Shown piece after piece: positions 8,937 to 16,039 of a DNA stretch of 29,018 nt. Position 1 is the stretch's first letter, and every line of letters begins with the position of its first letter. Origin of the DNA: Prevotella sp. Its GTDB lineage: Bacteria > Bacteroidota > Bacteroidia > Bacteroidales > Dysgonomonadaceae. The notes under the pieces were generated by a model, which was given only the letters and a program-made list of their open reading frames with translations, was not told the DNA's origin and ran no database searches. Where the stretch lies: the NCBI GenBank assembly GCA_031260865.1, contig JAISKQ010000158.1, forward strand, positions 1-29,018, read 5' to 3'. The position numbers and the translations under genes were made by a program.

Positions 8937-9858
8937 TTATTATATCCACTTTTAATATTTTGGTCAGAAAGTTCATAACTGAGCTATGATCTCTCTTTAT
9001 CTGATTTATTCCGGCTTGTAAAAACATTCGTTTGACGGTAAATAGCGGTTCCGCCCGTGGATACTTGGCGATAAAGGCGTCATATTTATCACTCAGATAG
9101 ATTTTTGAAGACAGGTAATCCTGCATTATGGTTTCTTCATCAACTCCCAACGAAAACAGCACCAAGGCGGCCGCCATGCCGGTTCGGTCTTTTCCGGCGG
9201 AACAATGAAATATAAGAGGAGCGCTCAGGTTGTTTTGTATAATAGCGAAGAATATGCGGAATGCCCTTACGCACGCGGGGTCGCTTACTAATAAGCGGTT
9301 CATGTGTTTCATTTGCGCGTCTATGTTTGATTTCAAAAGGTTGGCGTGTATGCCTTCCGTGCTGAGGTTGCCGGGGGTAATAGCGATGGGATAGGAAAAT
9401 TGTACGGTGTTAGGGAGGCGGTCGGGCGAGCGGCGCGCTTCGGCTATAGCCCGAAAGTCTATCGCGGATGTAATGGGGATGTTTGTAAGATATTCTATAT
9501 CTCGGTCAGTCAAATTGGATAGTTCATCCGCGCGGAATAATTTTCCCCATTTTGTATATCGCCCTTCTACGGTCTTGAATCCCCCCAGATCGCGAAAATT
9601 GTAGCCCCCGTCCATAGGTAAATGCCTTTCGGATAAAAACAACTGTATGCCGCCGCTTATCAGCTTGAAATATACGCGAGTGGATGTACTTGCGCTTAAT
9701 GGAAATTCTCCGCTGCCGTTTCCCGACAAAATAGGTCGCGAAGTATCGATGCTATCCAATGAATTTCCCGCATACAATACCCAATCGCTTTCAGTCTCTA
9801 TGATGAAGCTGGCGGCTTTTGTGTGTTTATCACGTATAATCAATGCTTGTTGAATCAT
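8911..9858 (-). CDS. tyrosine-protein phosphatase (Y_phosphatase3 type)
   Basis: The protein has a small N-terminal beta domain (about residues 1-75) and a phosphatase domain opening with the family signature GGYNFRDLGGFKT. The P-loop is HCSAGKDRTG near residues 216-225, matching CxxxxxR with Cys as nucleophile and Arg as phosphate binder. A general-acid region is not obvious by eye. Relatives in Bacteroidetes often carry a signal peptide, but none is seen here. The 315 residues are close to the family length. The physiological substrate is unknown. It is monocistronic and convergent with the barrel gene. Confidence 0.85.
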   Translation of the reverse strand: MIQQALIIRDKHTKAASFIIETESDWVLYAGNSLDSIDTSRPILSGNGSGEFPLSASTSTRVYFKLISGGIQLFLSERHLPMDGGYNFRDLGGFKTVEGRYTKWGKLFRADELSNLTDRDIEYLTNIPITSAIDFRAIAEARRSPDRLPNTVQFSYPIAITPGNLSTEGIHANLLKSNIDAQMKHMNRLLVSDPACVRAFRIFFAIIQNNLSAPLIFHCSAGKDRTGMAAALVLFSLGVDEETIMQDYLSSKIYLSDKYDAFIAKYPRAEPLFTVKRMFLQAGINQIKRDHSSVMNFLTKILKVDIIRMRRLYLE

Positions 9859-10277
9859 GTATTAAGCGAAATTTCCTTTCTTTACGAACCTTAAATTAAA
9901 CACGTTTGATGAAAATGAAAGTAAAGGTACACAATTAGTTGGTATATTTCAAATTATATCGTTAAAGATAACTTTTACTTCACAATACGCTTTCCTATTT
10001 GTAAATCGCGCGAAAGATGCTATCTTAGCGCGCATCAAGTCCGCGTGTTTCAGTTTTTTTTGTTTTTTAATTATACAGCACAAAAATAAGAAAATAGAAG
10101 CTTGACGCAAAGGGAAGGCGATGATTGTTTCCCTATTTTTATCCGCCTGTGTGTAATGTGCCGAAATTTCATCTGTATTTGAGTAATTAAGTAATGATAG
10201 GCAATAGCTGCTATTCCAATAAAAAAGCGTAAATTTGTAGCTCTTATGCGGACAATTAATGTCGCGGCGAGTATGAT
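9859..10277. other. 419-bp intergenic region with candidate promoter for the rRNA methyltransferase
   Basis: No gene is visible. A -7-like TAAATTTG lies at 10230-10237, about 40 bp before the ATG at 10278. No -33 box was identified. The rest is AT-rich without strong repeats. Confidence 0.5.
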
Positions 10278-11465
10278 ATGAATTATAGAAAGATAAGATT
10301 AAAGCCTAAAAAAGAAGAGTCCTTAAAACGCTTCCATCCTTGGATTTTTTCGGGGGCGATACAGCAAAAGGATGATAACCTGATAGAAGGCGAAGTGGTT
10401 AATGTCTACACGGCTAATAATGAGTTTATTGCTGTCGGACATTATCAGATAGGCAGCATAGAAGTGCGTGTGTTATCTTTTGAAGAAGAGGATATTAATA
10501 TTGACTTTTGGATAAAGCGGTTATCTTCCGCTTTGGAATTACGAAAATCAATCGGCTTGCTATCCGCCGATAATAATTCATACCGCCTTGTACATGGTGA
10601 GGGCGACAACCTTCCCGGACTCATTATCGATATATATGCCGAAACGGCGGTCATCCAATCCCATTCTGTTGGAATGCACGAATCAAGGACAATGATTTGC
10701 GAAGCTCTCAAAGCGGTGTTGGGGGATAGCTTGCGAAATATATATTATAAGTCGGAAACGACTTTACCCTATAAAGCCAATCTGGAAGCGGAAAATGATT
10801 ACCTGTACGGAGGTAAGGACGTAAACGAGATAGCCGTGGAGAACGGCTTGAAATTCTATCCCGATTGGGTAAAAGGACAAAAGACAGGGTTCTTTGTCGA
10901 TCAGCGCGATAACAGAGCCTTACTCGAAAAATACTCGAAAAACCGATCCGTGCTGAATATGTTCTGTTACACCGGAGGGTTCTCTTTTTATGCCTTACGC
11001 GGGGATGCCAAATTGGTTCACTCGGTTGACAGTTCGGCAAAAGCGATTGCGCTGACCAACAGGAATGTAGAGCTGAACTTTCAGGGCGATAAGCGTCATG
11101 AAGCTTTCGCCGAAGACGCGTTCAAGTTTTTAGGCAACATCCGTAAAGGCGATTATGATCTCATCATACTTGACCCGCCCGCCTTTGCAAAACATCGGGG
11201 AGCTATCAAGAACGCGCTACAAGGCTATAAACGGCTGAATGCCGTTGCTTTTGACAAAATCGCGCCGGGAGGTATTATTTTCACATTCTCTTGCTCACAG
11301 GTAATTACCAAAGAGGCTTTTCGCCTGGCTGTATTTAGCGCCGCGGCGTTATCCGGAAGGAGCGTGCGCGTTTTGCATCAACTCAGTCAGCCGGCAGACC
11401 ATCCCATCAATATTTATCATCCCGAAGGCGAATACCTCAAGGGATTGGTGCTGTATGTGGAATAA
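10278..11465 (+). CDS. rlmI: class I SAM-dependent 23S rRNA cytosine methyltransferase, RlmI-like
   Basis: An N-terminal PUA-like RNA-binding region (RLKPKKEESLKRFHPWIFSG) is followed by an EEHEH-type linker domain and a Rossmann methyltransferase. The region KGQKTGFFVDQRDNRALL precedes SAM motif I VLNMFCYTGGFSFYAL. Motif II acid residues lie in HSVDSS, and motif IV is DPPAFAKH near residues 298-305. The Cys in TFSCSQ (near residue 338) matches the catalytic Cys of m5C enzymes. RlmI makes m5C1962 in E. coli 23S rRNA. The exact target in this organism is inferred. Its 395 residues are normal. Confidence 0.88.
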   Translation: MNYRKIRLKPKKEESLKRFHPWIFSGAIQQKDDNLIEGEVVNVYTANNEFIAVGHYQIGSIEVRVLSFEEEDINIDFWIKRLSSALELRKSIGLLSADNNSYRLVHGEGDNLPGLIIDIYAETAVIQSHSVGMHESRTMICEALKAVLGDSLRNIYYKSETTLPYKANLEAENDYLYGGKDVNEIAVENGLKFYPDWVKGQKTGFFVDQRDNRALLEKYSKNRSVLNMFCYTGGFSFYALRGDAKLVHSVDSSAKAIALTNRNVELNFQGDKRHEAFAEDAFKFLGNIRKGDYDLIILDPPAFAKHRGAIKNALQGYKRLNAVAFDKIAPGGIIFTFSCSQVITKEAFRLAVFSAAALSGRSVRVLHQLSQPADHPINIYHPEGEYLKGLVLYVE

Positions 11466-11905
11466 TTTCAGTCAACAGTGAGCAGTCAACAGTTTCAATC
11501 TTATTCGTTCAAGTTGTTCAAGCCGGCTAAAAGATTAAATTTTCTCTCAGTTGCATTTCGAAAATCTCCGTAAAAACTTGAGGATTTGGACTTTATCTAT
11601 TCAACCCGAAAAATTGCGGCGGAGGGGAAAACATTCCTTTCCCTTTCTCTTTCTTGACCCCGAACGGGTCGAATGTTGTGTATATGTAATCATTGCTAAA
11701 AATATACGAATCCTTCGGATTCACTTCTCAATATCTCCACGACTTTGCGGGTTGGCAAAAAAAACTCATTTTTTATATTTTGCCCCTGAATTTGTCATTT
11801 TTTTTAAACAAAATTATCTATATAGGAAGGAATTGAAAGTTTTAAGTAATAAGTTTTGAGTTTACAAGAACGAAGAATGGCACAAATCGATGTTACCTGC
11901 AAAGT

Positions 11906-12061
11906 GTTACTTTTGTCACCTTTTCCTACAAATTAGCCATTGCCTACTCATTGAAGACTGAAATCTTGCCCGAAGGGCAACATCTTCATGGCCGTATGCA
12001 AGCGAAGCGCGGCTTACGGTGAATGAAATAAAGAACCAACGCTGTCTGAAAGACAGGACTT
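11906..12061 (+). repeat. 156-bp structured repeat, copy 1
   Basis: Aligned without gaps to 12492-12647 with about six differences. Nested stems are visible: TGAAGA/TCTTCA (11952-11957, 11983-11988), TTGCCC/GGGCAA (11966-11971, 11975-11980), CCGTA/TACGG (11992-11996, 12015-12019) and a TGTCT-GAAA-GACA hairpin near the end. Confidence 0.85.
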
Positions 12062-12070
12062 CTGAAAACT

Positions 12071-12349
12071 GTTACTTTTGTCACTTTTTAGAACTATAGT
12101 AAACTATTTACTGAAAAGTGTTACTCTTGTCACTTTTTTCCAACAATAAACCATTTGCGGTGCGAAGCGATGATTGAAAAGGTCATTGAAATGATGATAC
12201 AGTTACGAGTTACAAGAAAATTAAGAAGAATGGCGCAATGTGGTGTTACCTGATAACTGTTACTTTTGTTACCTTTTTTTTAAGTTTTAAGTAATGAGTA
12301 TTAAAAATGCTGCAAAGCGATGATGACTAAAAGTGTTACTTTTGTCACC
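12071..12349 (+). repeat. short GTTACTTTTGTCAC motif, four further copies
   Basis: Copies at 12071-12084, 12120-12133 (one change), 12259-12273 (one change) and 12335-12349, in addition to those opening the two 156-bp repeats at 11906 and 12492. Spacing is irregular (49 to 162 bp), so this is not a CRISPR array. Confidence 0.8.
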
Positions 12350-12491
12350 TTTTTCAATATTAACTGTTAGTTGTTGGCTTTCAACTGTTGACTGCTCACC
12401 GAAAAGAGGTCTTTGATAAAATGAAGTTATAAGTATTGGGTTGAAAGTTATAAGCCAAATAAAAAGACACAGAGGAAAGAACAAAAAAACT

Positions 12492-12647
12492 GTTACTTTT
12501 GTCACCTTTTCCTACAAATTAGCCATTGCCTACTCATTGAAGACTGAAATCTTGCCCGAAGGGTAACATCTTCATAACCGTATACAAGCAAAGCGCGGCT
12601 TGCGGTGAATGAAATAAAGAACCAACGCTGTCTGAAAGACAGGACTT
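12492..12647 (+). repeat. 156-bp structured repeat, copy 2
   Basis: Gapless copy of 11906-12061. Differences inside stems keep pairing as G.U: GGGCAA became GGGTAA, and TACGG became TGCGG. Confidence 0.85.
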
Positions 12648-12850
12648 GCATATAAAGTCGTGCAAGTTTACAAGAAAAAGAAGAATGGAACGCCGACCTC
12701 AATTTTTTTACCGACTGCAGCCGTTCCCTCCCGGTGGCTCGCCGATCAGGAACAAAAAGAAAGGGAAATAATTGATTTGAGAGAAATGTATAATGGCGGA
12801 AACATGTCGTAGAAAAAAACGCATTTTTTTTGAAAATAATCTACTAAATA

Positions 12851-12882
12851 TTTGCGTAATAACGAAAGTGTTATTATATTTA
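12851..12882 (+). promoter_or_regulatory. cassette A promoter with operator-like palindrome
   Basis: -33 TTTG (12851-12854) and -7 TATATTTA (12875-12882) are separated by 20 bp. The spacer holds TAATAAC/GTTATTA (12857-12863, 12870-12876), a likely binding site for the HTH protein encoded in the cassette. Confidence 0.65.
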
Positions 12883-12923
12883 TAGTACCAAGTTATACGA
12901 ATATTTATTAAACATTTAGCGAA

Positions 12924-13100
12924 ATGAAAAAAGAAATTGAACAGCTGGAACAGGACATCAAAAATTTGGAACTACTGATTGAGATTTATTCCTCAAACGA
13001 ACAGTTGAAAAAATCAGTAAACTTCAACAATTATGTAGATGACATTTTAGATGAGATTAACGAAAAAAGAAACCAAATCAGAAAATTAAAAGAAGAGTAA
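12924..13100 (+). CDS. small first ORF of cassette A (58 aa)
   Basis: A 58-residue charged, probably coiled-coil protein starting MKKEIEQLEQDIKNLELLIE and ending RNQIRKLKEE. No family is recognised. It occupies the place that the toxin gene hicA has in the neighbouring hicAB cassettes: first gene after an operator-bearing promoter, stop codon followed directly by a GAAA-loop hairpin, then a gene for an HTH-like protein. A toxin or effector role is therefore inferred only from layout. There is no signal peptide or membrane segment. Confidence 0.6.
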   Translation: MKKEIEQLEQDIKNLELLIEIYSSNEQLKKSVNFNNYVDDILDEINEKRNQIRKLKEE

Positions 13101-13105
13101 AAACA

Positions 13106-13127
13106 AAGCGTCCCGAAAGGGACGCTT
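13106..13127 (+). other. cassette A inter-ORF hairpin
   Basis: AAGCGTCCC (13106-13114), GAAA tetraloop, GGGACGCTT (13119-13127): a perfect 9-bp stem between the small ORF's stop and the DUF5053 start. There is no U-tract after it, so it looks like a processing or stability element rather than a full terminator. Confidence 0.8.
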
Positions 13128-13143
13128 ATTAAACTATACTATT

Positions 13144-13539
13144 ATGAGCCATAGAGATGTTATATATGAAGAATTAGAATTGTTGCGAAATTGCAAGACC
13201 GATGAAGAACGCAAACGCGTAAAGGCGCAACTGATAGAAAAGCACAAGGATGATAGCGAAGATGACGCTATGCAATCATTGGCGGCTATAAAAGACGAAG
13301 TAGATACGGTAGGCATAGAAATCAATTTGCTTGAGCTGTCGAAATGTGGTATAAGTTTGACCTATATTGCTGAAGAATGGTTAGGTAAATCTCGCGCGTA
13401 CCTGTCACAACGGATACATCATAACCTTGTAAACGGAAAGGCTGTATATCTGCTTCCTGAAGAAAAAGAAAAGATACGGAACGGACTACTGGAGATGAGT
13501 AAAAAACTGCAAAACTTATCGGTATTACTTGCCGGCTAA
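13144..13539 (+). CDS. DUF5053 protein, cassette A
   Basis: This 131-residue protein has a helical charged N-terminal half (about residues 1-65). Its C-terminal half reads ISLTYIAEEWLGKSRAYLSQ, then RIHHNLVNGKA, then a closing helix. That half has the look of a helix-turn-helix and is shared with the proteins at 13912, 21525, 23143 and 23955. Function of DUF5053 is unknown. The DNA-binding inference rests on this HTH-like segment and on palindromes in its own promoter. Its last 15 codons and trailer are duplicated at 14234-14366. Confidence 0.75.
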   Translation: MSHRDVIYEELELLRNCKTDEERKRVKAQLIEKHKDDSEDDAMQSLAAIKDEVDTVGIEINLLELSKCGISLTYIAEEWLGKSRAYLSQRIHHNLVNGKAVYLLPEEKEKIRNGLLEMSKKLQNLSVLLAG

Positions 13540-13623
13540 ATGTATAATTTGGTACTTATTCATTTCAAGTTTTGCAGAGCCTCCCGTAATTGGGAGGCTA
13601 TTTTTTTTCGTCTAAACTCACGT
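13491..13623 (+). repeat. 133-bp direct repeat, copy 1 (cassette A tail and terminator)
   Basis: It covers the last codons of DUF5053-A, its trailer arm and its terminator. It is repeated at 14234-14366 with two base differences, so the two copies bracket cassette B. Confidence 0.9.
13578..13608 (+). terminator. cassette A terminator
   Basis: AGCCTCCC (13578-13585), loop, GGGAGGCT (13592-13599) and then eight T. The surrounding 42 bp also occur at 14315-14356 and 15165-15206. Confidence 0.9.
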
Positions 13624-13658
13624 CACTTATAACTATTTTGAAAATAATCTACTAAATA

Positions 13659-13690
13659 TTTGTATAGTACGAATATTCGTACTACATTTA
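13659..13690 (+). promoter_or_regulatory. cassette B promoter with perfect 20-bp palindromic operator
   Basis: -33 TTTG (13659-13662) and -7 TACATTTA (13683-13690), spacer 20 bp. The spacer and box edge form the perfect palindrome TAGTACGAATATTCGTACTA (13665-13684). The upstream AATCTACTAAATATTTG word is shared with cassette A. Confidence 0.75.
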
Positions 13691-13716
13691 CAATGTAATC
13701 AAAAAACATATTGGAG

Positions 13717-13866
13717 ATGGAAAAAATAGTATTAACAGAGGAAGAAAAGGAGCTTATAGAAGCTATCCGAAATTTCAAAAACTCAAAGCATAACCCATCG
13801 GAACAATTGGAATGGTATGCGGTTAAACTCTTTGAGAATCTATTGTACAACGAAAAAGAAGATTAA
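13717..13866 (+). CDS. small first ORF of cassette B (49 aa)
   Basis: A 49-residue acidic, helical protein starting MEKIVLTEEEKELIEAIRNF. It is not recognised and is not clearly similar to the small ORFs of cassettes A, G or H, though it holds the same position before a DUF5053 gene. TTGGAG, a plausible ribosome-binding site, abuts the ATG. A toxin-like role is inference from layout. Confidence 0.6.
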   Translation: MEKIVLTEEEKELIEAIRNFKNSKHNPSEQLEWYAVKLFENLLYNEKED

Positions 13867-13874
13867 CTAACAAA

Positions 13875-13901
13875 AAGCCCTGCCGGATGCAGGCAGGGCT
13901 T
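13875..13901 (+). other. cassette B inter-ORF hairpin
   Basis: AAGCCCTGCC (13875-13884) and GGCAGGGCTT (13892-13901), a perfect 10-bp stem, begin 8 nt after the small ORF's stop and end 10 nt before the next ATG. Confidence 0.8.
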
Positions 13902-13911
13902 AAAAAACATT

Positions 13912-14163
13912 ATGATGGAAACGACAATTTTAAAGAAAGTAAGCGTAAAGCAACAGTTATCCGATATTTTGCTGGATATATCGTGGGCTAAAGTTGCTCA
14001 AAAATATTTTGGAAAATCCAGTTCGTGGATGTATCATAAGCTGGATGGAATAGATGGAAACGGCAAGCCCGGAGAATTTTCTTCTGAAGAAAAAGAACAG
14101 CTAAAAGGAGGGTTGTACGACCTTTCGGAAAGGATTCGTCGTGCCGCTGAAAGTATTCAATAA
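13912..14163 (+). CDS. short DUF5053 protein, cassette B
   Basis: An 83-residue version consisting almost only of the C-terminal HTH-like part: SWAKVAQKYFGKSSSWMYHK, LDGIDGNGKPGEF and a last helix LYDLSERIRRAAESIQ. The roughly 55-residue N-terminal helical half of the other DUF5053 proteins is missing. ATG at 13912 or 13915 are both possible. It probably binds the 20-bp palindrome in its own promoter (inference). Confidence 0.75.
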   Translation: MMETTILKKVSVKQQLSDILLDISWAKVAQKYFGKSSSWMYHKLDGIDGNGKPGEFSSEEKEQLKGGLYDLSERIRRAAESIQ

Positions 14164-14197
14164 CAGGCTCCAATATTTTTTTGATTACACCATATTT

Positions 14198-14225
14198 CCC
14201 CGCATCGGAGCCGTGCGGGGTTTTT
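14198..14225 (+). terminator. cassette B terminator
   Basis: CCCCGCA (14198-14204) and TGCGGGG (14214-14220) followed by TTTTT. It closely resembles the cassette G terminator at 23579. Confidence 0.85.
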
Positions 14226-14233
14226 CTCCTGCC

Positions 14234-14366
14234 GGAGATGAGTAAAAAACTGCAAAACTTATCGGTATTACTTGCCGGCTAAATGTATAACTTGGTATTT
14301 ATTCATTTCAAGTTTTGCAGAGCCTCCCGTAATTGGGAGGCTATTTTTTTTCGTCTAAACTCACGT
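14234..14366 (+). repeat. 133-bp direct repeat, copy 2 (orphan cassette A tail)
   Basis: A stranded copy of the DUF5053-A 3' end, trailer arm and terminator (AGCCTCCC 14321-14328, GGGAGGCT 14335-14342) with no gene body in front of it. The two differences from copy 1 lie in the trailer arm; relative to the cassette A leader one restores a Watson-Crick pair and the other gives a G.U. Confidence 0.9.
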
Positions 14367-14412
14367 TCAATGTTAAATATTTATATTGATATACAAATAT
14401 ATACCTTTTTAC

Positions 14413-14443
14413 TTGGAAGATGGTATACAAATAACTATCTTTA
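14413..14443 (+). promoter_or_regulatory. cassette C promoter
   Basis: -33 TTG (14413-14415) and -7 TATCTTTA (14436-14443), spacer 20 bp. The spacer contains TGGTATACAA, a near palindrome around GTATAC. Confidence 0.6.
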
Positions 14444-14468
14444 CGATGTAAACAAAGCGATATTTGAT

Positions 14469-14645
14469 ATGAAGTACAGAGAATTCCACAGACTGATAAG
14501 ACGCAGCGGATGGGTAGAAGTAAGGCAAAAAGGAAGCCACGTGATTTACGAAAAAAACGGAATCACATACCCAGTTCCAAATCACGGCGCAAAAGAGATT
14601 CCTGAGCCGCTTCGATTAACGATTGTAAAGGAAATGGGGCTATAA
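14469..14645 (+). CDS. hicA: HicA-family mRNA interferase toxin, cassette C
   Basis: A 58-residue dsRBD-like HicA. The family cleaves mRNA during growth arrest, using a His in the GSH segment, here in VRQKGSHVIYEKNGITYPVP. The start at 14469 (MKYREFHRLIRRSGW) is chosen because HicA proteins begin just before this helix; an upstream in-frame extension would run back through the promoter. The C-terminus PEPLRLTIVKEMGL matches the usual last helix. It is closest in this window to the HicA of cassette I. Confidence 0.88.
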   Translation: MKYREFHRLIRRSGWVEVRQKGSHVIYEKNGITYPVPNHGAKEIPEPLRLTIVKEMGL

Positions 14646-14650
14646 GCCCC
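14636..14650 (+). other. cassette C hairpin over the hicA stop
   Basis: GGGGC (14636-14640), TATAA, GCCCC (14646-14650). The hicA TAA is in the loop. Confidence 0.65.
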
Positions 14651-14725
14651 TACCTTTCAATTCTGTGTTTTGTAACGTATCGCTTTATTTAATTGACTAA
14701 TAAACAACTCTTAATTGACTAAAAA

Positions 14726-15124
14726 ATGGGAAAATTAACTATCATTGTTTCAGGAGGCAAAGACCAGTACGGCGCTTGGGCTAAAGATGTGCAGGGTATC
14801 TATGGCGCGGGGAATACCCTCGACGAAATGGAGGCAAACATAAGAGAAGCGATAAGCCTTTACTTAGAGTATAACGAAAACGCTCCGGACGTTTTAAAAG
14901 GTAATCCGGAATTAGATATCGTTTTTGAAGCTTCCGGGCTTGTTAAATATTATAGCGAGTTTATAAGCCTTCCGGCGATGGAGAAGCTTACAGGCGTAAA
15001 TCAAAAACAACTATGGCACTATGCTAACGGGTATAAAGTTCCCCGTTCGGAAACAGCCGGAAAGATAGAAAGAGGACTAAAGAAGTTCGCTAAACGCTTG
15101 GACGCTGAGACCGTTTTGACATAA
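14726..15124 (+). CDS. hicB: HicB-family antitoxin with HTH, cassette C
   Basis: A 132-residue HicB. The N-terminal half (about 1-70) is the RNase-H-like fold that binds HicA (TIIVSGGKDQYGAWAKDVQG, NTLDEMEANIREAISLYLE). The C-terminal half (about 75-128) is an XRE-like helix-turn-helix, LTGVNQKQLWHYANGYKVPR, expected to bind the operator and repress the cassette. It lies 80 nt after hicA, the longest gap among these cassettes, with a duplicated AATTGACTAA word just before the ATG. Confidence 0.88.
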   Translation: MGKLTIIVSGGKDQYGAWAKDVQGIYGAGNTLDEMEANIREAISLYLEYNENAPDVLKGNPELDIVFEASGLVKYYSEFISLPAMEKLTGVNQKQLWHYANGYKVPRSETAGKIERGLKKFAKRLDAETVLT

Positions 15125-15170
15125 GTCAAGTAAATATCGCTTTGTTACAATTTGAGATTTTTACTTGCAG

Positions 15171-15200
15171 AGCCTCCCGTAATTGGGAGGCTATTTTTTT
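15171..15200 (+). terminator. cassette C terminator
   Basis: Third copy of the AGCCTCCC/GGGAGGCT hairpin with T-tract (stem 15171-15178, 15185-15192). The shared block is 15165-15206. Confidence 0.9.
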
Positions 15201-15283
15201 TCGTCTTTCGACTCCATTGGCAGGCGTATGCCTGCTTTAAAATCGTGAAGTGAATAGTAACCCATTCTGAGAAGCGAAGGTAA

Positions 15284-15322
15284 GCTCCCCTTGGGGGGAT
15301 ATAGGGGGGCAAAACTTGTAAC
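15284..15322. repeat. G/C-tract repeat, left copy
   Basis: CCCCTTGGGGGG followed by AGGGGGGC and CTTGTAAC. An inverted relative lies at 28052-28086, so the two bracket the prophage-like region. Confidence 0.6.
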
Positions 15323-15338
15323 TAAAACAAAAAAAAAT

Positions 15339-15905
15339 ATGGCAGAAAAAGATTTTTATAAATCCATCTTGCGTCGCGCGGGTGGTGAAAATATGGGCGG
15401 TTTCAAAAACCGTATTTTGTTCTATCCGGAACATCTGTTCAAAGTTTATCCAACCTTAGTGGAAAATCCGCAAGACACGGAAGACTTGGCGACAGGCGAA
15501 GGCGCTTTTGAGCCGGTCGATGAAGACACCGAGCCAATGGCTATCTATGCCACCGATAAGACGGTAGGTATGAAAGCCGAGAATCAGGGCGAACTGGACG
15601 GGCAAAGTTTCAAAATCAGCGGAGAGTTCTTTCATCCGGGCACAGCGACCGAAGTCGCCGGAGTAGCCCGTAAGCTGAATAACACTCCCGGCTTCCTTGT
15701 TTTGGAAAGCCCTGAAGGCGAACAATTCATGGTAGGACAAAAGGGCTTACCGGCTTATGTGAAACCAAGTTTTGACGGCGGTACGCAACGGACTGACCGC
15801 CGGGGCTTCGCCTTTACGTTCGAGGCCGACAGCTACACGCCTTTGATCAAATTGAAGGTAAAAATAGATATGGATCAATATTTCAACCCTGTAACTGAAC
15901 CATAA
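15339..15905 (+). CDS. phage tail-tube-like protein
   Basis: A 188-residue protein starting MAEKDFYKSILRRAGGENMG. Upstream in-frame codons run through the G-tract repeat and were rejected as start. Beta-rich segments such as GQSFKISGEFFHPGTATEVA and RRGFAFTFEADSYTPLIKLK suggest a tail-tube or other structural virion protein of a Bacteroidetes phage. The assignment rests on general similarity and on the neighbouring portal and DUF6712 genes. It is not followed by sheath or tape-measure genes, so the phage region is incomplete. Confidence 0.5.
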   Translation: MAEKDFYKSILRRAGGENMGGFKNRILFYPEHLFKVYPTLVENPQDTEDLATGEGAFEPVDEDTEPMAIYATDKTVGMKAENQGELDGQSFKISGEFFHPGTATEVAGVARKLNNTPGFLVLESPEGEQFMVGQKGLPAYVKPSFDGGTQRTDRRGFAFTFEADSYTPLIKLKVKIDMDQYFNPVTEP

Positions 15906-16039
15906 TTCAGTTACAAGTTACGAGTTACAAGTTACAAGTGGCGCGAAGCGACTAACAAGTAATGAGTATTAAGTAATAAGTACTTTAAACTTTGAACTCA
16001 AAACTTTCTTGTAACTTGTATCTAATAATTAAAACTGTA
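15906..16039. repeat. simple TTACAAGTTACGAG-type repeat
   Basis: GTTACAAGTTACGAGTTACA at 15911-15930 and CTTGTAACTTGTA near 16010 form an imperfect inverted pair. The same words occur in the 11.5-12.8 kb repeat region. No gene seen. Confidence 0.5.

Larger units (their letters stand above)
11466..12840. other. gene-free repeat region
   Basis: About 1.4 kb without a convincing gene. It holds two copies of a 156-bp structured repeat (11906-12061, 12492-12647), six copies of a GTTACTTTTGTCACC-like motif, and words such as AGTTTACAAGAA and AGTAATGAGT that recur elsewhere in the window. Reading frames here (for example 11551-11859) have unlikely composition and no recognisable domain. Confidence 0.7.
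12884..13556 (+). repeat. cassette A leader/trailer complementary arms
   Basis: Leader AGTACCAAGTTATAC (12884-12898) can pair with GTATAATTTGGTACT (13542-13556), located just after the second ORF's stop. 14 of 15 positions are Watson-Crick and the other is G.U. Confidence 0.8.
13694..14189 (+). repeat. cassette B leader/trailer complementary arms
   Basis: Leader 13694-13716 (ending TTGGAG directly before the ATG) is complementary to trailer 14168-14189 (starting CTCCAATA) over 22 bp with one extra base. Pairing would cover the start region of the first ORF. Confidence 0.88.
14447..15149 (+). repeat. cassette C leader/trailer complementary arms
   Basis: Leader 14447-14465 (TGTAAACAAAGCGATATTT) matches the complement of trailer 15132-15149 (AAATATCGCTTTGTTACA) apart from one bulged A. 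A shorter partner TATCGCTTT also lies between hicA and hicB at 14679-14687. Confidence 0.85.

Noticed and set aside
11551..11859. 102-codon open frame
   Set aside because: It crosses low-complexity T-rich DNA, has unusual composition and no domain, and lies among non-coding repeats.
11906..12506. CRISPR array
   Set aside because: The repeated motif is only 14-15 bp, spacing varies from about 49 to 162 bp, and no cas gene is nearby.
14283..14468. N-terminal extension of the cassette C HicA
   Set aside because: The extension crosses the duplicated cassette A trailer, its terminator and the cassette C promoter. HicA homology begins at 14469.
15992..16039. Upstream start for the coiled-coil protein
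   Set aside because: The extra 16 codons lie in a TTACAAGTTACGAG-type repeat, and the conserved-looking sequence begins at 16040.
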